A stretch of DNA of 64,000 bases, taken from positions 36,999,826-37,063,825 of the forward strand of contig NC_063150.1 in assembly GCF_020921035.1 (NCBI RefSeq). Reading direction: 5' to 3'. The stretch is from Rhodamnia argentea (taxonomy: Eukaryota; Streptophyta; Magnoliopsida; Myrtales; Myrtaceae). The notes beneath the pieces were generated by a model. That model was given only the letters and a program-made list of their open reading frames with translations, was not told the origin of the DNA and made no database searches. The position numbers and the translations under genes are program-made. Of this stretch, positions 49,801 through 58,745 are shown one piece after another (the stretch's first letter is position 1; each line of letters starts with the position of its first letter).

Positions 49801-49873
49801 CTTGTGCAGGTACCGCTTTGATGATACAAGGCCAGGGGTAATAACTGTACGCCTGAAGTTCCGACAGAATTGA
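46837..49873 (+). CDS. DUF1771 and Smr domain protein (At5g58720-like)
   Basis: Four coding exons, 46837-47627, 48333-48745, 49621-49690 and 49810-49873, join at GT-AG to 445 residues. The ATG at 46837 is the first in frame; a TTG at 46801 is not a likely start. Residues about 119-155 (ENELIVDIVEALNNDFVKAS and onward) resemble a CUE-like ubiquitin-binding helix bundle. DUF1771 spans about 262-325 with SASQHSRAAQNDFLRGDH and ARHHSLKAREEWL. The Smr domain fills about 335-445: LDLHGLHKTEAVQALKERL, then VITGVGNHSR and the C-terminal GYRFDDTRPGVITVRLKF. Smr domains in plants act as nucleases or RNA-binding modules; this protein's substrate is unknown. A PAM2 motif found in related CID7 proteins was not seen. 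Confidence 0.92.
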
Positions 49874-51060
49874 GTAAAACTTTCTCATTGGCTGCTCATG
49901 ATAGTTTTCCTTTATGTACTATATGGAAATGAATAGTTGGTGGAACGATCTCTCCAGTCATCCACTGTCTTTCTATGTTTCTCTGTGCATGCCAGTAGTT
50001 CATCTCATGAAATAGTAGTGTTGTATATTTGGAATATCTTGTTTTGTCGGACGAATTAGTTTGGCCGTGAGAACCACATGCTGTTGAGTGCCACGCAAAT
50101 AATATGACCTTGTTCTTCATGCAATTGACTATGATTTTGATTTGGACAGAATGGCTTTTTATTCAAATTCATCTAACACCAAGTACGAAGTTGAAAGATA
50201 TAAAGCATTGAATGAGTTGCTATGTAAAGTATTTGTCTAAGAGCTCTTTTATTGAAAACACACAAATTCTCCCTCGACGTCTCGCTTTCTGTTCTCCCTC
50301 AATCACTTTGGCATAGCCAATCTTCTCTCCCGCCTTCTTCATTACTACAAAAATGGAGAATATCACCTCCCTTTCCCTCCTCGAGTCTCATGGCAGCCCG
50401 TCTTCTTCTCTTTCGTTTATTTCCTCTTTTGGTTCCTCGAAACCAGCTCATAAATCCCCCAACATTGAGCGTGCATGGCATGGTGCCAAAGAAGAGGGAA
50501 GAATGAAGAAGATGGTGAACAGTAAAATGAAAAGAAAAGGAAAGGAATGCTTTCTTACGCCCCTAATCGTGTCGTTAGAATCAGCGGCAGTGCTCGTTGG
50601 CCGGTGAAGATTTGCCCAGTTGGCAAGCTAGGCTCTTATTTGAGACTAACGTCCACTTTGGATCATCTTTTCAGAAAATAAGTTTGTATTAGAAATTTTT
50701 GCAAGATTTTATGGAGAGAGAGTTCAGAAACCACGAGACCATTGTGTTTTTAAACTTAGCTATAGAATAAGTGGTTTGTTCAATTAAAGACCGTTGGTTT
50801 AGACGTCAGACTGCATTAGAGCCAGCTTCCCTGGATCCACATGTTGCTAGTCGAGCCTAAATGGATGAATGGAGAAGTGTGCCCAGGTAGACTTCAAGAG
50901 CTCTTGCTCTGCCTTTCCTCCTGAGGATGACAGTTGTGATGATATCGAAGGGAGATTTAAGTGGACGGAATCTTCATTCCCATTGTCAATGGCTGTGTGT
51001 TGGTTCTGCAATTCATGCACGAAGCTGTAACACGTTTCTCGATCGAAACCTATTTGAATG
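49874..51060. other. 3' flank of the Smr gene and intergenic sequence
   Basis: No gene recognised. ORFs at 50252-50607 are serine/leucine-rich without a family match. Confidence 0.35.
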
Positions 51061-51500
51061 TGATGTCTGAGAATTTGTGTGGGTGAAGAACTTTATAATC
51101 AAAATGCAATCTGTAGATGGAAGCTCAGACTTTAAAAAGCTTAAAGAACGTCTTCTCTTTAGTTGGGGAATTTCTGAGCTTCGGGTAGACATAGCAAAAT
51201 CAATGCTTGTTGATCATGGTGCATGTTTGTACATGTCTTTGAGCTTCCTTTTCCTTTGAAGCTTTTTCTGTGTATTGTTTAACAGACTGCCGACAATGTT
51301 TTCCTAACACTAGGGAAGACATAGAGAAATCGATGCTTGTCGATCATGGGGTTGACCAGCTAGAGCATTTTCATGCTTTGGACCTATCTGAGAATTTGAT
51401 TGCCAGAGCACCTTTTATGTTTCTAAAGAGCGAGAGACGGTTGCCTTGGTTGCAGAGAAAGTGAAGCTCTTCTCAATGATTGGGCCTAAGATCTTTGGCT
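51061..51500 (+). other. Possible gene remnant with a duplicated motif
   Basis: Two segments, 51188-51219 and 51318-51349, match at 27 or more of 32 bases and both read as DI(A/E)KSMLVDHG in plus-strand frames. A pyrimidine-rich stretch and AACAG/ACTGCC between them could be an old intron. No family is recognised and no full-length frame exists, so this may be a decayed gene or a non-coding transcript. Confidence 0.25.
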
Positions 51501-52090
51501 ATTGTTAAGCTAACAGGAGCAAGGTAGAGATACAGGGGAAATTCGGCTTTGTGATCATGACAGCTTCATGGCCGTTGTTTTCCAGATTGATTCCAATGAT
51601 GTAAATAATAGCTAGTGGTTATGAATTGATACCGACGATGAATCCATTTCGAGGAAGGTCCTTATTGCGATCAAATGCTTTTGGGGAAAGTCTGCAGCTT
51701 GTTTTATCCATCAGTTACGTGGTTTGCCCAAGAAGTTCTTTACTTCTCGTTGGGGTCACGTTAAGCAGCAAGCAAATCATGTTTATTCTGCGGGCATCAT
51801 GTGTATCCCACCATTGAGATGGCATAATGCACGCGCTTTAAAGTATTGCCTTTGTTCATGGCAGAGCTGCTTTGTGTGGCCCAGATAAGTGCTTTGACAG
51901 TACATCCACGCCGTCTTAACGGCATAGACTCCATTTAACATGAGTAAACTGCCAATCCAAGACTTTGAAAAGAGATCATGAAGATGTAACCGGCCTTCTG
52001 AAAACAAGGAGGAGATTGGGAGAGTTACAGCAAGAAAACATGGATCGTTGCTGTTTCAAGAACTGTCTGCGCCTTGTCGCAATGGCGGCA
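51501..52090. other. Intergenic upstream of the GDSL gene
   Basis: Nothing recognised beyond the TATA region described separately. Confidence 0.35.
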
Positions 52091-52092
52091 TT

Positions 52093-52099
52093 TATATAA
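52093..52099 (+). promoter_or_regulatory. Probable TATA box of the GDSL lipase gene
   Basis: TATATAA at 52093-52099, 56 bases before the ATG at 52155. With the usual 25-35 base spacing it predicts a leader of about 20-30 bases. Confidence 0.5.
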
Positions 52100-52154
52100 C
52101 AATAACGTTGGCTTTAGCTACTTGCATTGCATGTGAATCTGTATATTGAGAGAG

Positions 52155-53751
52155 ATGGCAAAGCCCTTCTCAATGTTTCCAAGGCTACTGCTGATGGGTG
52201 CTTCTGTGGCGGTTGTTTTCTCAATTGGTGCTTCTGGGTCTCCACAAGTTCCAGCGTTCTTTGTGTTTGGAGACTCTTTAGTCGACGATGGAAACAATAA
52301 CTATTTGACCTCCTTGGCTAAAGCAAACTACTTGCCCTATGGTGTCGATTTCGACGGAGGTCCTTCGGGAAGATTCTGCAATGGGAAAACGATCATCGAC
52401 TTTCTTGGTAGTAGATTATCTGTCCTTTTCGCTCTCTATCTTTCGATCTTTTAATATTTGAATCCATCACGATGCACGCATGAACTTCTTATGGCAATAG
52501 CCGCTTGCCAAAGCAAAGATCACAACACTGACTGATTATGTTTTGAGATGACCGTATTCTGTAGGGGAGCTACTGGGTCTTCCATATGTACCGGCATATG
52601 TGAACACGCTTGAAGATGACCGAAGCATTCTAGGAGGGGTAAACTATGCTTCTGCCGCTGCTGGCATTCTAGATGAGTCGGGAAGAGAGCTTGTACATAT
52701 TTTTCCCCCTACTTCTCCGCTTCATTTCGCTACTTTTTTAGGTTGATTGAACTGAAAGTTGATGAAAAAAAAAAAAAAACTGAAAGTTGATGAATTGAAA
52801 CGACTGTTCCCTATGTGTATGTGATAGGGAGGTCGATTCTCGCTGCGGCAACAGGTGGAGAATTTCCGGAGCACATTGAGCCAGCTCAAGAACCAAAAGG
52901 GAGAGGAGGAGTTGGGGCAGTACTTGGCCAAGTCGCTGGTGATGATGAACCTTGGCAGCAACGACTACCTCAACAACTACCTGATGCCTTCCCTCTATGA
53001 CACCAGCTCCATCTTCAACCCCAGTGACTATGCTCAGATTCTCATCTCCAATTACACTACACACATTGTGGTGATCCATTTAGGACAAAAAATGATCGAC
53101 CCCTTTTACATCTCGATGTTCTTGGCAAGGGATGATTTAAATTTTGGGTTTTTTCTTGTCATAGGCATTGCACAGTCTGGGGCTGAGGAAGTTCTTAATT
53201 GCTGGGATCGGGCCACTGGGTTGCATGCCGAACCAACTGGCTACTGGAGCTGATACGCCGGGGAAATGCATCTCCACCGTCAACAACATGGTCAGGCTGT
53301 TCAACATGCGGCTCAGGTCTCTTGTGGACCAACTCAATGCCAATGCTCATGGCCAACGTGCCATTTTTGTGTATGCCAATACTTTCGATCTCTTCGCCGA
53401 CATCTTGGCCAACGCCAATACTTACGGTTAGCCACTTTTGGTTTTTGCGAGATATCTTCTACACCTTATGGATCAGTACTGATCTAGATGACTAGAGTCT
53501 GAAAGTTTTGAATTGATTTGGTGGTAGGATTAAGGGTGGTGGACAGAGGGTGTTGTGGGATAGGAAGGAATCGAGGTCAGATCACATGCCTGCCATTGCA
53601 GATGCCGTGCATGAACAGAGACGAGTACGTGTTTTGGGACGCATTCCATCCGACGCAGGCCGTGAACAAGATCATCGCCGAGGGAGCGTACGCTGGTCCT
53701 CCTTCCGTCTGCTACCCTATCAATGTCAAGCAAATGGCTTATGATGCCTAA
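52155..53751 (+). CDS. Secreted GDSL esterase/lipase
   Basis: Exons 52155-52407, 52565-52692, 52828-53070, 53165-53426 and 53528-53751 join at GT-AG to 369 residues, the usual plant GDSL length and five-exon layout. An N-terminal signal peptide (residues 1 to about 28, [18 protein letters not shown]) sends it to the apoplast. Block I reads [17 protein letters not shown] with the nucleophile serine. Block II is [12 protein letters not shown], block [13 protein letters not shown] with the oxyanion asparagine, and block [13 protein letters not shown] with the catalytic aspartate and histidine. [15 protein letters not shown] precedes block V as usual. Plant members hydrolyse acyl esters in cutin, wax or defence; the substrate here is unknown. 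Intron 2 (52693-52827) contains a poly(A) stub insertion. Confidence 0.95.
52767..52778 (+). mobile_element. Poly(A)-only insertion between 16-bp direct repeats
   Basis: ACTGAAAGTTGATGAA is present at 52751-52766 and 52779-52794 with only A residues between. It fits either an abortive retroposition that copied only the tail, or a tandem duplication whose junction expanded. Confidence 0.4.
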
Positions 53752-55231
53752 CTTTGGCCAATGGCTAATGTGTACATGTGACTATTTATGACATTGACAT
53801 GCATCTTTGCTTTTCCTCTGGATTTGCTTCATGTCACTCAAGGATGGAAATCCCTTAATTGTGGTGTTGAGCATGGAATGAATGGAGAAACATTGGCAAA
53901 TCTAAATGATCTATTTCGAATTCCAAAGAAATAAGAAATTTATCTCTTTGGCTAAGGATAAGTAACGAGGCGCGGATTTCCTCCGTCCTATCGGGCACTG
54001 ATTCGGGTTTACGAAACGGAAAAACGATGCAAGTATTGTCAAACCAGCCCCGCCCGCCCCTTCTGATTAATCCGCGCCGGACATTTGGTACTTTGAGGAA
54101 AGGATAGTATACAGTAAGTATATAAATGTGGAGAAAACCTAGAGACTCTCCTTGCTTATTATCGCCTCCATCCTCATGTCTTCTCTCCAACTTGTGTAAC
54201 TCAAGCTCATCGTTGAAGTCTCAAGATCTCAACTTGCCGGAGACGCCATTGATATAAAGGCGCGCGCTTTCCATCTCTGTAATTGTCTCTTTTTTTTTCC
54301 TATTTTGATTCTCATTTGATTGGGGAAAAGTATCAAAAAATCTAAAATCCATTGCATTGATATAATTCATTTCGAAGACTTTCAATTAGATTAATTTAGT
54401 CATAACCCTTTTTGTTGTTGTGTTTATCGGCTAATTTTGTATGAAATCGTAGACTCTAACTATTGCGTGTTATGGTTGGCGCGTGAACATATTCTTAATT
54501 TTTTTAAAAAATTGTTTTTTATTTTTTTCTCTTATTTTGTGGTGAGGGCTTGCTTTTGACGCGGGGCCACAGCCATTGGCCCTTTGGCCTGGTGGTCGCC
54601 CCTTACGATCGGCGGCTCTCCCGGTTGGTCATTCGTGTTTTGACTATTTCATAATTTGACTTTTGATCTTGGTTTGATTGAGTTTGTCAATTTCTACTAT
54701 CCTCGAAACTTGTCCGTCATGAAGCGGGCGAGAATGAAAATCCTTTTGGTCATTGCTTTTGAGTCCACACCGGTCTCGATAATCGATGATTTTGAGTCGG
54801 TTGGGAATGCATTTTGATTTTATCATCCGATCGCATTAAATAGCAAAACTTCCACGTTGAGATTGAATTAAGATTTTACGTCGAAAGAGGCGGAGCAACG
54901 CGGACTCCAAAAACCAATTTTGGGTGATTTCCCTTGGGATCATTATGACGCGAGCAGCCAAAAATGAGGATTTCTTTTGAATTTCAATGATTAAATTCCA
55001 TGTAGGAAGATTTGGACATGATAAAGTAACCGAACTTCCACGCTTTATAAAGTACCCAATTGTGCATAGGCAAGAGACAACTTCCAAACGAAGGTGGGTG
55101 TGTGATTTTCCTTCATTGGGAAGTAAATTGGTGGACCGACATCGTAAAATGACTCAATCGACAAGGAGTTCTAATCGGACCTAAATAAATCCCTAAATTG
55201 CTTTGTCTAAAGCCTCGTTCGGGAGATTGAT
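53752..55231. other. 3' flank of the GDSL gene and intergenic sequence
   Basis: No gene recognised. ORFs at 53855-54190 and 54836-55087 (minus) lack family resemblance. Confidence 0.4.
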
Positions 55232-55234
55232 TGC

Positions 55235-55498
55235 TTGGTCTTAGTGGAAGCTATCTCCAATCCCCACCAGCAGTACATGTGGGAAGTCCACGTGCCAATC
55301 CTTAAGTGCAAAGATATCTTGCTGAATTACCCAAATGCCCAAGTGTCCTATTGCCCTAGAGAATTAAATTCCGTTGCTGACTGGGTGGCTAAAAACCATA
55401 GGAAAAATACCTTACCTTTAAATTGGGTTTTCTCCCCTCCCTTTGCTTTGTGGGAGCTATTATGTATTGATGCCCATTCTTTGGACTTTCCTTCATGA
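55235..55498 (+). pseudogene. RNase H (RVT_3-like) remnant of a LINE-type retroelement or host RNase H family
   Basis: The frame reads VLVEAISNPHQQYMWEVHVPI, then KCKDILLNYPNAQVSYCPRE and LNSVADWVAKNHRKN, the C-terminal half of the RVT_3 RNase H fold widespread in plant LINE elements. The catalytic N-terminal half is missing upstream, where the sequence has stops, so it is a fragment. Confidence 0.65.
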
Positions 55499-55751
55499 GT
55501 TATTTCAATGAAAAGTTCTTGTTTGGACTAAAAAACAAAAAGCTTCGTTCGGATCTCGAGATCGTTTAAACGCAAAACACTTAGAGGGCATTTTCCCCGT
55601 TATCAAAGAATAAAAATGTACGATTAACAAATTGGGGTGCAGGAGATGTGAGCATCGATGCTTTAAAATAAAGGATGCATTCGGGTAACTCGTCGGATTT
55701 CCAAACGGGTTCTCCCCGAGTTGACCCTTTAATCGAGCCAAGGATGCAAGG

Positions 55752-56434
55752 TAGGGGTGAGCATGGTTCCAGGGGTAGAGCTGAGAGTGCGGAACCGGAA
55801 CCTATAGGATCCGGCCTGGTTCCGGGTTCCAAGGTATGCGGGGTAGGTTCTAGGTTCCAAAAATTGAGGAACCTGTTCCGACGGGTAGGTTCCAAGTTCC
55901 ACTACCTAGAACCTGGACCCTAGATTCTGAAATAAATTTTTATATTTTTCTTGGTATATGTTTTTGCACGATCATATAATATTCTATGGCATTCGATGAT
56001 GAGTGTATAATTTGGAGCCAAATAAATTTTTAGGTTTCGGGTTTCAAAAAATGATAAACGTGTTCCAATGGATTGGTTTTAGGTTCTAAATGTAACATGT
56101 ACAGAGTCTAAAATCACTCACCTCTACTTTCTCTTAGATGTTGTAACGTTCACTATCATTTTGCTTAACTAAAAATGAAAAAATAAAAGAAAATAACAGA
56201 AATTGATAGGTTCTCGAGTACCCCGGAACCGACCCTAGAACTTGTGATAGAGTAGGTTGTAGTGTGATAGAGTAGGTTGTAGGTTCAAGGTTCCAAGGTA
56301 TGACGGGTAGGTTTCGGGTTCCAAAAAATGAGGTTCCATGACGGGTAGGTTTCGGGTTCCAAAAAATGAGAAACTTGTTTTGATGGGTAGGTTCCAGGTG
56401 GAACCTATAAGGAACCTGGAACCGCTCACTCTTA
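55752..56434. mobile_element. hAT-type MITE, GGTTCC family, copy 2
   Basis: The element begins TAGGGGTGAGCATGGTTCC and its reversed end reads TAAGAGTGAGCGGTTCC. It is flanked by a perfect 8-base duplication ATGCAAGG at 55744-55751 and 56435-56442, the hAT hallmark. The inside is filled with GGTTCC/GGAACC words and direct repeats (GACGGGTAGGTTTCGGGTTCC at about 56300 and 56340). It is non-coding; ORFs rich in EPT or PGT are artefacts. Confidence 0.85.
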
Positions 56435-58745
56435 ATGCAAGGAATGCTCCCGATTGTAAACGAATTCAATTCATCAAACAAGGAGTTACTACTGCTGGGA
56501 AGTTCCGAAATATCAGTGGGGCCCGGAAACTCCGGGACGGCAAAATCCCCACGGCCCCGCTTTAATTAAAAAAGGAAAAAGAAAAAGAAAAAGGAAATTG
56601 GAAAAAGTGAAAGAAAAGGACAGATTTTATAGGCGGAATTGAATAGACGGTTTGAGGTCCGCAGCAATAGCATGCACTCCTCCATTCCTTCCTCCATTTG
56701 AGTCGTTTCAATTCACACACTCTCTTCTCCCTCCTCTGCTCTCCTCTCAAGTCTTCTTCAGTCTTCCGATCCTCTCGCCGCCGCCTCCCCCTCCCCTCCC
56801 CTCCGTCATCTCCTCCGACTTTTGCTCGCTCGATCTTCAGGTACTCTCTCTCTCTCTCTCTCTCTCCCTCTCTCTCTCCTTCTCTCCCCGCCTGTGCTCT
56901 CTCTCCTTCTCGTTGCATGCATTACGGGGCCATCTGCCCTTGTTGGTTTGAATCGTCTCGCTTTCTCTTTCTTTTTTCCCCAATGGCTGTAGTTCCTCGT
57001 TTGCTCTGGTACTGACATCGCCTCACCAACTCGCCTTTTGTGCTTTTGTGCCTTTCGACCCTTCTCGCTCTTGGGACTGGTCGCTCCTAGGGTTGGCTTC
57101 ATCTGAATCGGAGGTGCATTCATCACTTCTGCGGGGTTTCTCCCCCCATTCTTTTTCTCTATTTGTCTCGCCATTTACGTGTCGATCGAAATCGTGTAGG
57201 TTTCCTTGTCAATTTCGATATGCTATGTGGTTTTGCAGTAAAACTTTGAGAGAATGGAGAAAAAGAAAACGTTGGACCTTTTAGGTTAACCTTTTAAAGT
57301 ATCTTTTCTTTTTCCAGTTTGGATCGGGGTGATTAGGAGGGTTTAGAGAGGATGAGAAAAAAGTGTTTCTTGATTGGTAGGAGGGATTGAGATCAAGGGA
57401 TTTTTCAGAGAAGGGATATGGAGGGATTAGAGTCCCAAACTTCCTTGCTTTCTCTAATCTCCTCAAATCAGTCCAAATCTGGATGTTGTGGGAGACTTGT
57501 GAAAAAAATTTCATGGCCCCTCGTTATGTCTGTAAAACATTGACGTCATGTGTACATTAACTCTCTTTTTAGCGACGGAACAGATTTTTTCTTGTTTATT
57601 TTCATTTTATTCATGAATTTCTTTTAACTTGCCGTATTGTTTATCCTATAAGTATGCATCTCTGACAACTTCGTTCAAATTTTTAAGCATTTTCATATGA
57701 GCCACAGTTAGCTTCTTTTGCTGGCAAAAAGATAAACAGTATACTTCTTCTCCGTTTCATTTGTTTGACTCTTTATGTATCTTCTCTGTAAGTTTTTGGT
57801 CGTAAGCATGACGTGCGTTTTTTGTGCTTGTTTTCATTTTATGCCTTTCTTTCTTTCTTTCTTTTTTTGGTGGAAGATCATGTCAAAGTATTGTGCACTT
57901 TAATCGTTGAAAGTGCATGATCTTCATTGGTTCATGGCTTTAACATTACTAACATTAACCCTGCACATCGCTGCGATGACATGAATTAATTTGGTGACAT
58001 GAATTTTTATTCATTTTTATCTACAAAGAAGTATGACAAAATTGCCATAAAGGGACAACTAGATTCTTTTCCGTTCTTTTCTCCTTGTCAACTAAACATG
58101 AAATTGTCAAATTCCCTTCGTAACGACAATAAAATCAAATCACTGTCCTTTCTTTTCCTCTCTCTCCTGAGGTCATCATCTGAATCCTTTCCATCCTCTT
58201 CTAATAACTCCATCCAAACTGAGTGTTAATGTGTTTTTGGCGCTATCTTATGGAGACATTTTTCTTCTATTTCCTTTCTATTCATTTTCTTCCCCTGCAT
58301 GGAGTCCCTCAAAAGAGTGGGAGATGAAAATTATCAAATAGGTGGACAAGAAGGAGGCTTGGATGGATGTAAACCGTTCTACTTCTGTCAGTTCATTCCC
58401 CATTTTGCATTAAGAGTGTAGCTTTAGGTAAGATGTTGTTCACCACCTCAGCAGTTTTATCCACCTTGGTGACAGGAAAGCGCAAATTAACACTGATGTG
58501 TAGACTGCCTTGAATTTTTTATTTTTATTTTTGGTGTGTCCTCACTCCTTGCCAAAGTTTAGTTCATTTATTTTCACTGTTGTCTTGATAAGATGAGTTA
58601 GAAGGGGAAAAACCCAGAAAGGGGCTTGTCTCTTTCTTTTTTGTTGCATGGTTCTTATAGTATAGTCTACTTTATATCGATTCTTCTCTTTCAGTTCTAA
58701 CTAAATAACTGAATATGTTATCCAGCTAGGGTTTGCGTACTAAAG
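56435..58745 (+). other. Promoter and 5' UTR of SGS3 with long leader intron
   Basis: The leader exon lies in the CT-rich stretch before a donor at 56840/56841 (CTTCAG/GTACTCTCTC). The acceptor is TATCCAG at 58725 or TTTCAG at 58694, giving an intron of about 1.85 kb. The (CT)n tract 56844-56878 begins three bases into the intron. The intron is AT-rich and has no coding frame of note. Confidence 0.5.
56844..56878. repeat. (CT)n microsatellite at the SGS3 leader donor
   Basis: About 17 CT units with one CCCT interruption starting just inside the leader intron. Confidence 0.9.

Noticed and set aside
55581..56481. Frames rich in EPT/PGT over the hAT MITE
   Set aside because: They are translations of GGTTCC repeat units in a non-coding element.
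56652..57284. Serine/leucine and serine/proline frames near the SGS3 leader
   Set aside because: They come from CT-rich leader and microsatellite DNA and lie in the leader intron.
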